Part shown: positions 1 through 9,396 of the stretch, piece after piece
Position numbering within the stretch: the stretch's first letter is position 1
Layout of the letters: each line of letters begins with the position of its first letter
Assembly (NCBI GenBank): GCA_029564025.1
Contig: JAKQQT010000680.1
Span: 1-33,071 of the forward strand
DNA from: Armatimonadota bacterium
Lineage (GTDB): Bacteria; Armatimonadota; DTGP01; JAKQQT01
Direction: 5' to 3'
Length of the DNA: 33,071 nucleotides
Made by a program: the position numbers and the translations under genes
The notes under the pieces: model-generated
Databases searched by the model: none
What the model saw: the letters and a program-made list of their open reading frames with translations, nothing else
Told to the model about the DNA's origin: nothing

Positions 1-706
<706 letters not shown>

Positions 707-708
707 TC

Positions 709-717
709 AGTATAGCA
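709..717 (-). promoter_or_regulatory. Possible extended -10 (TGCTATACT) upstream of ahcY
   Basis: Minus strand reads TGCTATACT about 93 nt upstream of the ahcY start; no good -35 at standard spacing. Confidence 0.35.
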
Positions 718-739
718 CGGGGTGGAAGACGCGGTCCGC

Positions 740-3160
740 TCAACCACCTCCCTTCAGCGCGTTGTACCGCGCCGTCACGTCCGCGGCGAAGATGTCTTTT
801 CGTTCCGGCGCCCATACCATCGGGAAGTGGATTTTCGTCCTCTTGAACGACGCGGCGTAGATGCGGTTTTCAGGGCGTTTCGGATCGGCCTTGCGCGCCG
901 CGTCCCGAAACCATGTCTGATCCAACTCCCCGGCTTCCGAAGCACCGATGAAGTGCCAGCCGTTGTCCCACACCTCCACCCACGTGTGGTTTCCCGTTCC
1001 GTCGGTCCATTTTGGAGTGCCGACAACCCGCGCGGGAATGCCGACGGCGCGGCAGGCGTCCACCAGCAATATGGACAATCCCGTGCAGGACGCGTAACCG
1101 GCCTTGACGGATTCGGATGGGCTCTGGTCCGGCTTGGGGCGCTTCGTCGGGTGGTAATGCACACCCAGTTCATCAAAGATTGTCTTGTTCAGTTGGACCG
1201 CGGCTTTTCCCGGCGTATCGAACCTCCGGGCAGACGCGATGAAGCGTTCGTGCAGTTCCGTCCTCCAGTCCTCCACCCTTTCGGAAAGGTTGAAGTACGG
1301 CAGGACATACTCCAGAAAGATACCTTCGGGTAACTTCGCGCCCCAGGGTACCTCCCGCCGGGCCTGGTACGCCAACGCCGCATTCCCTGTCAACAGACCG
1401 CCGTGTAATGCTCGCAAGTGGCGGTCCGGCATATTGGCGATCAGGAACGCGACCGCCTGCCTGTGAGCCTTCGGCGCTGACCTCAGCGCCGATTGCAATT
1501 GCGACCGGTTGGGTCCGGCCTTGCTCAGCGCGCGCGCAACCTCCGGAAGACTCTCTTCCGGAACCGGCTTTCCTACAGCCCGCACTGAGACCGGTTGCGA
1601 TTTGGAAGTTCTGACGGGGCTCGGAGTATCCATCCGTTCCGCGGAAAACCTGATGGTGTACGCCTTCCCCTTCTCGAACTTCGCCACTCCGGTCAGCAGG
1701 AGAAAGTTGTCCGTGATAACCGGCTTCCATTCTGTCCCCTCCAGCACCTTAATGTTTTTCACCCGTTTCGGCAGGAACACGGCCGGGGGACGGCCCGTGT
1801 CCGCATCTCGCATAGCGCGGAATGTCACCGTGTACACGTCCCCTTTCACGTCCAGCGTCTGGCTCCACGACAGGGAACGCAACAGATCGGCTCGGTTTGG
1901 GGACGAAGGCCTTGCCAGTCGCGCGTCCCACGCCGGATCGCCGTAAAATGCCACGGTGTCGCGGTCCCAGAGAAGACCGATCAGGTCCCGGTTCTTCTCG
2001 TCGTTTCCGTCCACGTTGAGTTGCTGAACGAGTGCATCGAGCGCCTGGTTCGCGTGGCCCCATTCGTTGAATTCGAAGTCCGCCTTATCGGGGAAGCGCG
2101 ACTGCAACTGGTGCACAAGAGCCTGGTTGTTGAGGTAGAAGGCCTCCGCGAGGGAATACCGCCCCGGTTGGTCCAGGAAGTAGTTGTTGACGCCCCAACC
2201 GCCGTAGCCGAACCACGTTTCGACCGTGTAGCCGACCATTTGCGTCACGCCACCCGAGCCCATGTATGCCAGCGCCATCGCCTGCGTGTCCGGGATATGC
2301 CCCACCAGGCAGTTTCCCACGGCGATGTTCACCTTGGGATTGGGTGAGTTGATGGGTATCCACTTCTTCTGCCTGTCGACGCCGTACAGCACCCCGTCCC
2401 TGCACCGGAACTGGCCGTTCGGGAAGGAATAGCCAATCTGCCAGTCGCGTTCCGTGGCGTGACCCGAGGTGACGAAAAGATCCGGCTTGTAGATATTGAA
2501 AACGTCGACCAGCGCCTGCGTGGTGTCGTCCGGGCATTCCTTGTCGACGGGGACTCCACCCGGTTTCTTCTCAACCATATGGTTTTTCCTGCCCTCGTCG
2601 TACCAGACGCCCTCATCGAAGACCTCCAAAGGAATGGGCGTCCCTCCCGCGCCCTTGCGCACAACCAGAGGCTCGGTGGTCGCGACGATGCGGGCCGCCG
2701 AGGTTGCGTCGTAACCCGTCAGGATTCCCCAGATCACATCCGTGTAGGGATCGCTGTCCAGTTTGCGCGTCAGGCGGTGGACATCGACCACGTACTTCCG
2801 GCCGGCTTCTTCGGGTTGCGCCACAAAACACACATATCCCGGTATGCGTTCGGCCAAAGCCGGTATGACGTCCTTCACATCCTCCTTGTAGACCAAAGCC
2901 TCCGCTGTGTGCTTGACCGCCAAGCCCCGGACGACCTCGCGCCACCCGGGATCGTTCCACGTCTTTCCTGATACGACAATCCGGTAGCCCCTCGAGGTTG
3001 TCGTCGCCGATACCTTTACTCCTTTGTCCGAAACCTTCATCACGTAGGAGGCAATTGTCGGTGGCGGGATCACCGTTACGGGCGCGGCAAATGCCGTCGC
3101 GGCCAGTAAAACCTGAATCAAAAGCGTCAACCTACGGCAGAACATCGTCATTGCATACAC
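740..3160 (-). CDS. Secreted protein with gingipain (C25)-like His/Cys motifs and C-terminal transglutaminase-like domain
   Basis: Hydrophobic N-terminal signal (LTLLIQVLLAATAFAAP); VTSGHATERDW and NIAVGNCLVGH motifs resembling gingipain GHG...GNC catalytic regions; C-terminal ASCTGLSILLVDACRAVGIPARVV...GNHTWVEVWDNGWHFIG typical of transglutaminase-like domains. Confidence 0.75.
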   Translation of the reverse strand: MYAMTMFCRRLTLLIQVLLAATAFAAPVTVIPPPTIASYVMKVSDKGVKVSATTTSRGYRIVVSGKTWNDPGWREVVRGLAVKHTAEALVYKEDVKDVIPALAERIPGYVCFVAQPEEAGRKYVVDVHRLTRKLDSDPYTDVIWGILTGYDATSAARIVATTEPLVVRKGAGGTPIPLEVFDEGVWYDEGRKNHMVEKKPGGVPVDKECPDDTTQALVDVFNIYKPDLFVTSGHATERDWQIGYSFPNGQFRCRDGVLYGVDRQKKWIPINSPNPKVNIAVGNCLVGHIPDTQAMALAYMGSGGVTQMVGYTVETWFGYGGWGVNNYFLDQPGRYSLAEAFYLNNQALVHQLQSRFPDKADFEFNEWGHANQALDALVQQLNVDGNDEKNRDLIGLLWDRDTVAFYGDPAWDARLARPSSPNRADLLRSLSWSQTLDVKGDVYTVTFRAMRDADTGRPPAVFLPKRVKNIKVLEGTEWKPVITDNFLLLTGVAKFEKGKAYTIRFSAERMDTPSPVRTSKSQPVSVRAVGKPVPEESLPEVARALSKAGPNRSQLQSALRSAPKAHRQAVAFLIANMPDRHLRALHGGLLTGNAALAYQARREVPWGAKLPEGIFLEYVLPYFNLSERVEDWRTELHERFIASARRFDTPGKAAVQLNKTIFDELGVHYHPTKRPKPDQSPSESVKAGYASCTGLSILLVDACRAVGIPARVVGTPKWTDGTGNHTWVEVWDNGWHFIGASEAGELDQTWFRDAARKADPKRPENRIYAASFKRTKIHFPMVWAPERKDIFAADVTARYNALKGGG

Positions 3161-3296
3161 CTCTCATGCTCAGAATACCGCACGTCGGCGGTTCGAGCAC
3201 ACGCCCGTTTTGTACCGTGCATTTTGCCTGCCGACGGTCCGGCGGACAACATGACGTTGTCAACCCCTTTTTTCGTCTTCCAGGAAAAATCAAACC

Positions 3297-4025
3297 ATGA
3301 ACGCATCATCACTACTGATCGCAGTCGCCGGAATCGCCCTGTTCGTTGGAACCTCTCCCGCCTCCGGAGCAAACGGCTACACTCCCGCCCCCGAAAAGAC
3401 CGAAGACTGGCCCGGCAAAGGCGTCGTGTGGAACGGCGACCACTGGAACAAACGCCGCGGCGAGTTCTGGGCCAACCGCGAAAAGGACAAGGGCGCCGTG
3501 GTATTCTTCGGCGATTCCATTACCGAAGGATGGTACACCCTTTCAAAGGACTTTCCGAAATGGAAGTGCGCCAATCGCGGTATCAGTGGAGACCCCAGCA
3601 GAAGCCTTGTTTTCCGCCTGAAGGAGGACGTGCTGGACCTAGAGCCGCGCGCCGTGGTGATCCTCATCGGCGTAAACGATATTGCCTCGGGCGGCCTTCC
3701 CGAAGACATCGCGTGGAACATACGCTACTGCGTCACGGCAATCCAGCGCTGGAGATCCGGCACACCGGTGGTTATCAACAAGGTGATGCCCTGGGGCAAC
3801 GCCCAGCCGCACCACCGACAGCGCATTGCGCTCCTGAACCGCATGATTGAGGCGATTCCCATCGGACGGGTCAATGTGCGCGTATGCGACACGTGGTCAA
3901 TCTTCGCCGATGAAAACGGTAATCCCGCCAAGGATGAATTCCCCGATTTGTTACACCCGAACGCATCGGCCCGAGTGAAGTGGCACAAAGCGCTGAATCC
4001 GATCCTGGAAGAGGTCGTCAAGTGA
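3297..4025 (+). CDS. SGNH/GDSL-type hydrolase (platelet-activating-factor acetylhydrolase-like), secreted
   Basis: Signal-like N-terminus; VVFFGDSITEGW (block I), NRGISGD (block II), ILIGVNDI (block III), DLLHPNASA (block V). Confidence 0.9.
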   Translation: MNASSLLIAVAGIALFVGTSPASGANGYTPAPEKTEDWPGKGVVWNGDHWNKRRGEFWANREKDKGAVVFFGDSITEGWYTLSKDFPKWKCANRGISGDPSRSLVFRLKEDVLDLEPRAVVILIGVNDIASGGLPEDIAWNIRYCVTAIQRWRSGTPVVINKVMPWGNAQPHHRQRIALLNRMIEAIPIGRVNVRVCDTWSIFADENGNPAKDEFPDLLHPNASARVKWHKALNPILEEVVK

Positions 4026-4684
4026 GTCTTGTCTACGAGAACAGCCTTGGCGCGACGCTGGACGCCGTGAACGATGCGCTGTTTCACAAGCGAACCATCA
4101 AGCAGGCAGACGCGGTGGAAGCCGCTCGCTGGATCGCCTCCCGCCAGGGCCTGCCCGGCTCGTACCGGGGTATGTTCGCTCCGACGGATTCGGACTTCGA
4201 GAAGGGTGTCCGGGTTTACACGGGTGAACGCACGCGGTCGGGGGCCAGCACCTCGCACATCTTGAGTGAAGAAGCATGCCGAACCCTCTGCCTGCTGAAG
4301 CCAAGGGATGTGTCTGCGCGAACCGCCTTGAAACGCGCCCAAGCCGTGGTCGCTTCCTTCATGGACGGCACCGGTACATACTGTTGCGGCATCTGTAGCA
4401 CCTCTCTGTGGCGGCATCTCAGCGCCGGTGGATACGAAGGCGCGGAATGTTTGCTGGAAAGCGGTCTGCGGGCGCTCAAATCGCACAGGGATGGAGAAGG
4501 CTGGAGACCGTACCCGTTCTGGTACACTGTCCTCACTCTGCTTGAAATCGACACCGATCAGGCGCGGGAAGAACTGCGCTACGCTGAAGCGTTCATCCGA
4601 CGGTACGAAAGGAACGCCCGTCCGAGAGACTACTACGCCGAGCGCCGGGTGGAAGTCGCCCGCCGCGTTATCGCCAGGCTCTAG
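4022..4684 (+). CDS. Conserved-looking protein of unknown function
   Basis: In-frame GTG at 4022 overlaps the TGA stop of the upstream hydrolase (GTGA); the track start at 3980 lies inside the upstream gene. Contains a Cys-rich GTYCCGICSTSLW motif. Confidence 0.7.
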   Translation: MSLVYENSLGATLDAVNDALFHKRTIKQADAVEAARWIASRQGLPGSYRGMFAPTDSDFEKGVRVYTGERTRSGASTSHILSEEACRTLCLLKPRDVSARTALKRAQAVVASFMDGTGTYCCGICSTSLWRHLSAGGYEGAECLLESGLRALKSHRDGEGWRPYPFWYTVLTLLEIDTDQAREELRYAEAFIRRYERNARPRDYYAERRVEVARRVIARL

Positions 4685-4695
4685 GAAGGCGTACT

Positions 4696-5907
4696 GTGTT
4701 TACCGATCGCAATCGGGTGCTCGTGTTCACCGCCCGTGGGCTCCGAACGTTCGGCTTCGGCCTGCTTTCGATCGTCCTTCCCCTGTACTTGAAGGAATTG
4801 GGTCTTCCAGCGACGTTGATCGGCCTCGTTTTCTCGCTGACCCTGGTTGAGGACGCTCTCGCGACTACAGCTATCACCGTATTCGCGGACCGGTTCGGCC
4901 GCAGGCTTGTGCTCACCCTCGCGCCTCTGCTGGTGGTCCTGGCCGGCGTCGGTTTTGCCACGGCGCAGGTTCCCTGGCTCATCATCCTTGTTGCCGTTGT
5001 CGGCACCATCAGTCCGGGCGGCGTGGAAGCGGGACCGTTCCTCGCCGTGGAACAGGCCGTGCTGTCGGAGCGCGCCTCCGGACACAAGCGCACCGGTCTG
5101 CTGGCGTGGTACAACGTCGTCGGTTCGCTGTTCGCGGCTTTGGGAGCGGGCGCGGCGGGCCTGATTCCCCACCTGTTGCGACATCAAGGTGTCACCCAAC
5201 TCGAATCGATGCGGTTGGTGTTCTGGTTGTACGCGGCCATCGGGATCGCTTTAATGTTCGTCGCGGCGGGAATGAACCGCGAAGTCGAGGCGGCGAAACC
5301 GGCGGAAGTTCGTGAGAAGGTCGTGATGGGCCTGCACCGGTCGAAGGGAATCGTCGCGAAACTGTGCCTGTTGTTCGGCGTTGATGCCCTGGCTGGGGGC
5401 TTCATCGTACAGCAACTGCTGGTCTACTGGTTCAGCGTTCGCTTCAACGTCGGCGCCGGTGTGCTCGGACCGGTGTTCCTCGGCACCAACCTGCTGTCGG
5501 CTGTTTCTTTCCTCGCCGCCGCGCCGCTGGCGAAACGCATCGGACTGCTGAACACAATGGTGTTCACGCATCTGCCGTCGAATATCCTGTTGTGTTTCGT
5601 GCCGTTGATGCCGACCTTCCATCTTGCCGTGGCGATGCTGATGTTGCGGCATCTGCTGTCCCAGATGGACGTCCCGACCCGCCAGGCGTATACCATGGCT
5701 TTGGTAGCGCCGGATGAGCGGTCCGCCGCCGCTGGGATAACGGCCAGTGTCCGCAGTGTCGCACAGGCTGTCAGCCCGGCGATGAGCGGCGCCGTGATGG
5801 CTCTGGCGGTGTTCGGCTGGCACTTCATCATCGCCGGAACGCTGAAAAGCGTCTACGATGTCGCCATCTGGCTTGTGTTTCGCAAAGTGGAAATCAACGA
5901 CGGATAA
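4696..5907 (+). CDS. Major facilitator superfamily (MFS) transporter
   Basis: 403 aa, multiple hydrophobic helices, DRFGRR-type cytoplasmic loop motif; GTG start. Confidence 0.85.
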   Translation: MFTDRNRVLVFTARGLRTFGFGLLSIVLPLYLKELGLPATLIGLVFSLTLVEDALATTAITVFADRFGRRLVLTLAPLLVVLAGVGFATAQVPWLIILVAVVGTISPGGVEAGPFLAVEQAVLSERASGHKRTGLLAWYNVVGSLFAALGAGAAGLIPHLLRHQGVTQLESMRLVFWLYAAIGIALMFVAAGMNREVEAAKPAEVREKVVMGLHRSKGIVAKLCLLFGVDALAGGFIVQQLLVYWFSVRFNVGAGVLGPVFLGTNLLSAVSFLAAAPLAKRIGLLNTMVFTHLPSNILLCFVPLMPTFHLAVAMLMLRHLLSQMDVPTRQAYTMALVAPDERSAAAGITASVRSVAQAVSPAMSGAVMALAVFGWHFIIAGTLKSVYDVAIWLVFRKVEINDG

Positions 5908-5939
5908 CAGGACCGTCTTTCGTTTGGAAAGGTAATTCC

Positions 5940-6392
5940 GTGCCCCAGATCAAAACCACCGTGCTCGTTGACGCCCCGATCGATGTCGTGATGCGCGTCG
6001 CGAGGGATTACGCCGCCTATCCGTCCTTCATGAAGGACGTCAAGTCCGTGGATGTGCTGGAAGACGACGGCTCGCGCATCGTCGCCAAGTGGATTGCGCG
6101 CGTCGAGGAAGTCAAGATGGAGATCAAGTGGACGCAGGAGGACGTTTGGGATTTTGCCAACCGAACCTCCCGCTTCCGTCAAACCAGCGGCGACTATGAC
6201 CGCATGGAAGGCGACTGGTACTTCGCCGAGGAAAACGGCGGCACCCGATTCGACAGCGTGGTGGACGCCGAGTTCACCATCCCCCTGGTCGGCGCCCTGT
6301 TGAAGAACCTGATCGCCAGGAAGGTTCAGGAAAACCTTCAAGCCATGCAGGACGCCATCAAGGCGCAGGCCGAAAAGGTTGCCCGGAACTGA
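5940..6392 (+). CDS. SRPBCC-family (polyketide cyclase/coenzyme Q-binding-like) protein
   Basis: VDAPIDVVMRVARDYAAYPSFMKDVKSVDVLEDDGSRIVAKW is the typical SRPBCC/COQ10-like N-terminal pattern; GTG start. Confidence 0.8.
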   Translation: MPQIKTTVLVDAPIDVVMRVARDYAAYPSFMKDVKSVDVLEDDGSRIVAKWIARVEEVKMEIKWTQEDVWDFANRTSRFRQTSGDYDRMEGDWYFAEENGGTRFDSVVDAEFTIPLVGALLKNLIARKVQENLQAMQDAIKAQAEKVARN

Positions 6393-6398
6393 CGCCGC

Positions 6399-7793
6399 TC
6401 AGGGCACGACGCTGATATCATACGTTCCCGCCGGCAGTCGGAACACCACTTGGCCGTTCTCGTCGGTAATACCCGAAGCCGAGAACGAATAGACTCCGGA
6501 AGTCGGTAAGGTCGTTATGCGCGAAATAGCGGTAACGGCGGCGGCGGGAAGGACACCCCCGGTGGGTCTCCGCACTGTCAGTGTTACGAGCGCAAAGGAC
6601 GGCAGTGAAGGTAATGTAACGTTCTTCGTCGTTCCGCCCGATGACAGCGTCACTGGAACCAGGTAATCCACACCGGTGCCGGTCCAGGTTCCGTGGTTGG
6701 CCGCGATGCTGAGCGTTAGTTTACCCGGCGGACCTGCCACGAGAAAACCTCCTTCCAGCGTGATATCCGGCGTCCATGCCGACCACGCGCCCAGCGTTGA
6801 TGCGCCATATGCGGTGACACCTGTCAACGTCAGCGCGGACGGAGCGGTGATGGTGCCGCCCAACTCCGCCACGGTCGGGATGGCCAGGGATTTTGACGTG
6901 GTTCCGCTCACCGTGATGGTGGTGTCGTATTCCATCGAAAAGGATTCGGTGAGACTGGTGCTGAGCCCCAAATCGCCATTTGCGGTCACCCTGTACGTCG
7001 TCTTCGGGACGGCGGTTTGTACCGGAGTGGTCGATACCTCGCGGTTCACCCAGGTGCGGCCCATAACCGTTGATTCACGCATCATCACCGATCTCGGAAG
7101 GAAGAAAACGGTGGGCGGAACCGAGAAGTCCAGTGTCAGACTGGCGGTTGCCGGCAATCTGACCTGTGTGACTTTCAGCCCGGTGACATCGGAATAGACA
7201 GCGAAAGGTGTTCCCAGTTGCGTGTTGTAACCGATGTCGATGTTCTCAAAGTACGGAGACTGCGATGAAACTACGGTTTCCGATATCAACTGGTAACTGC
7301 CAGCCGGACCGGCCGCGCTGAAGGCGCCCGCCGACGAAACAGGCGTCCATGCGACGAATTCATTCGTTGTCTTGTTGTATAGGCGCATGTAGTTCGGCAT
7401 GATTGCCTCGCCGGTGGCTGACACTGTACCCGCCACAACATAACCACCCGCCAATGCCAGAGCCTGGCTGAACGAGGAACCTGAAACGGTTACCGTGAAG
7501 ACACCGGGAATGGGAGCCACTCCGCGCTGTTGGTCCAGTCCGGTCAGAACCCTTGCCAGTCGGACGGCATCCCGGATGGTGACGCGTCCGTCCAGGCTAT
7601 CCGGTTCCACGTCCATCGCGTTGATGTCGGTGGCAGTGGCCTTCAGCAAACCGCCGGAGATACGCAGGGCTCTGGCCAAATCCGCATAATCGAACGTTCC
7701 GTTGCCGTCACCATCACCCCACACCGCCGTCGCGGGCAGACAGGCGCCGATCATAAAAATAAAACCCAACAGCACGCCCTTCTTGTTCATCAC
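6399..7793 (-). CDS. Secreted protein with N-terminal dockerin-like repeats and beta-rich/carboxypeptidase-regulatory-like region
   Basis: Signal peptide then GDGDGNGTFDYADLARALRISGGL and DVEPDSLDGRVTIRDAVRLARVLTGL (dockerin type I-like duplicated Ca-binding repeats); C-terminus ITDENGQVVFRLPAGTYDISVVP. Confidence 0.75.
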   Translation of the reverse strand: MMNKKGVLLGFIFMIGACLPATAVWGDGDGNGTFDYADLARALRISGGLLKATATDINAMDVEPDSLDGRVTIRDAVRLARVLTGLDQQRGVAPIPGVFTVTVSGSSFSQALALAGGYVVAGTVSATGEAIMPNYMRLYNKTTNEFVAWTPVSSAGAFSAAGPAGSYQLISETVVSSQSPYFENIDIGYNTQLGTPFAVYSDVTGLKVTQVRLPATASLTLDFSVPPTVFFLPRSVMMRESTVMGRTWVNREVSTTPVQTAVPKTTYRVTANGDLGLSTSLTESFSMEYDTTITVSGTTSKSLAIPTVAELGGTITAPSALTLTGVTAYGASTLGAWSAWTPDITLEGGFLVAGPPGKLTLSIAANHGTWTGTGVDYLVPVTLSSGGTTKNVTLPSLPSFALVTLTVRRPTGGVLPAAAVTAISRITTLPTSGVYSFSASGITDENGQVVFRLPAGTYDISVVP

Positions 7794-7905
7794 TCAATTC
7801 CTCCCGACACGAGAGAATGGACAATGTCCGCTCACGCTACAATGATATCAGAACACACCGGTCACCCGTTTCGGTCGACACGCATCATCACGGAGGAGAG
7901 CCCCC

Positions 7906-9294
7906 ATGGAATACCGCATAGAAAGAGACTCGCTCGGGGAGAAACAGGTCCCTGCGGACGCCTATTACGGAATACAGACTCAGCGCGCGCTTGAGAATTT
8001 CCCGATTACGGGCTTGAAACCGTTTCCGGTGCTTGTGGAAGCAACCGTCCTCATCAAGAAGGCCGCCGCGGAAACCAATCGCGACCTCGGGCGGTTGAAG
8101 CCCGAAATCGCCGAGAAGATCATCGCCGCGGCTGATGAGGTTTTGTCCGGGAAATTGCGCGACCAGTTCGTGGTGGACCCGATCCAGGCCGGCGCCGGTA
8201 CTTCCCACAATATGAACACGAACGAGGTGCTGGCAAATCGCGCGGCCGAAATGCTGGGCGAACCGCTGGGCGAATACCGCACGGTGCACCCGAACGATCA
8301 CGTCAATATGGCGCAAAGCACCAACGACGTCTTCCCCACCGCCATGCGCCTCGCCGCCTGCCTTCAGTTGCGCCGCCTCTACCCCGTGCTCGACGCGATG
8401 ATGGAAGCCCTGAGCGCCAAGGCCAAGGAATTCGACGACATCGTCAAGTCCGGCAGAACGCACCTGCAGGACGCCGTTCCCATACGGCTCGGACAGGAAT
8501 TTGAGGCCTACTCCCTGGCAGTCGCCTGGGCCAAGGAAGGCATCGAGGACGCCGCCAAGCGTGTCCGCATCCTGGGAATCGGCGGAACCGCCGTGGGCAC
8601 CGGGCTGAACGCGGGTCCCGAGTATCCACTGAAAGTCGTCAAGTACCTGAAGGAATACACCGGCCTGGACCTGTTCAGCAACCTGAACCTCGTGCATGCG
8701 ATGCAGGACCAGACCCCGATCCTGGACCTCTCCGCCGCGATGCGCACCCTGGCCGTTACGTGTTGCCGGATAGCCAACGACTTCCGGTTGATGTCCTCGG
8801 GACCGATGACGGGTCTGGACGAAATCCGCATGCCGCCGGTCCAGCCGGGTTCATCGATCATGCCGGGAAAGATCAACCCAAGCATGGCAGAGATGCTGAA
8901 CATGGCGTGCTTCCAGGTGATGGGAAATGACCTTAACGTGATGATGGGCGCCCAGGCCGGACAGCTCGACCTGAATGTGATGATGCCGGGAATGGCCAAT
9001 GCGGTGCTACAGAGCATCCAGGTCATCAAGAACGCCATCCGCGTGTTCACCAAGTTCTGCATCGTCGGCATCACCGCCAACGAGGCCCGATGCACGGAGT
9101 ACGCGCACAAGTCCGCCACGGTGGCAACGGCGCTGAATCCGTACATCGGCTATGCAAAAGCGGCGGAACTGGTGAAGGAAGCCCTTGTCACCGGCAAGAC
9201 AATCATCCAGTTGGCCGAGGAAAAGGGCTACATGACTCGCGAGGAACTGGAGAAGGTGCTGGACCTGCGGAAACTGACGGAGTCTCGCGCCTGA
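7906..9294 (+). CDS. aspA: Aspartate ammonia-lyase / class II fumarase family enzyme
   Basis: MEYRIERDSLGEKQVPADAYYGIQTQRALENF, AGTSHNMNTNEVLANRA, GSSIMPGKINP signature of the fumarase/aspartase superfamily; N-terminus is more aspartase-like. Confidence 0.85.
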   Translation: MEYRIERDSLGEKQVPADAYYGIQTQRALENFPITGLKPFPVLVEATVLIKKAAAETNRDLGRLKPEIAEKIIAAADEVLSGKLRDQFVVDPIQAGAGTSHNMNTNEVLANRAAEMLGEPLGEYRTVHPNDHVNMAQSTNDVFPTAMRLAACLQLRRLYPVLDAMMEALSAKAKEFDDIVKSGRTHLQDAVPIRLGQEFEAYSLAVAWAKEGIEDAAKRVRILGIGGTAVGTGLNAGPEYPLKVVKYLKEYTGLDLFSNLNLVHAMQDQTPILDLSAAMRTLAVTCCRIANDFRLMSSGPMTGLDEIRMPPVQPGSSIMPGKINPSMAEMLNMACFQVMGNDLNVMMGAQAGQLDLNVMMPGMANAVLQSIQVIKNAIRVFTKFCIVGITANEARCTEYAHKSATVATALNPYIGYAKAAELVKEALVTGKTIIQLAEEKGYMTREELEKVLDLRKLTESRA

Positions 9295-9314
9295 CCGACG
9301 GGTGGTCTTGGTAG

Positions 9315-9333
9315 GGGCACGTTGCCCGTGCCC
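9315..9333. repeat. Inverted repeat GGGCACG-TTGCC-CGTGCCC
   Basis: Perfect 7-bp arms 9315-9321 and 9327-9333. Confidence 0.8.
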
Positions 9334-9366
9334 ATGAACCCATCCCGACGGGTCGTTCGAGAACCA

Positions 9367-9392
9367 CAGGGGCGATTCACGAATCGCCCCTG
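9367..9392. repeat. Inverted repeat CAGGGGCGATTC-AC-GAATCGCCCCTG (between convergent aspA and argJ)
   Basis: Perfect 12-bp arms 9367-9378 and 9381-9392; no clear T-tract, so a terminator role is not assured. Confidence 0.9.
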
Positions 9393-9396
9393 ATTC

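Noticed and set aside
1595-2347. 250-aa plus-strand ORF antisense to the C25-like/transglutaminase gene
   Set aside because: Low-complexity shadow translation with no recognisable domain; the minus-strand frame has clear motifs.
3245-3272. GACAAC-ATGAC-GTTGTC hairpin followed by CAACCCCTTTTTT, terminator-like on the plus strand
   Set aside because: Located between divergent gene starts with no plus-strand gene upstream to terminate; short stem. Could be chance or part of the promoter region, so not called as a terminator.
3725-4486. 253-aa minus-strand ORF spanning the hydrolase/unknown-gene junction
   Set aside because: Crosses two well-supported plus-strand genes and lacks recognisable motifs.
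5251-5823. 190-aa minus-strand ORF antisense to the MFS transporter
   Set aside because: His/Arg/Gln-rich shadow of a hydrophobic coding frame.
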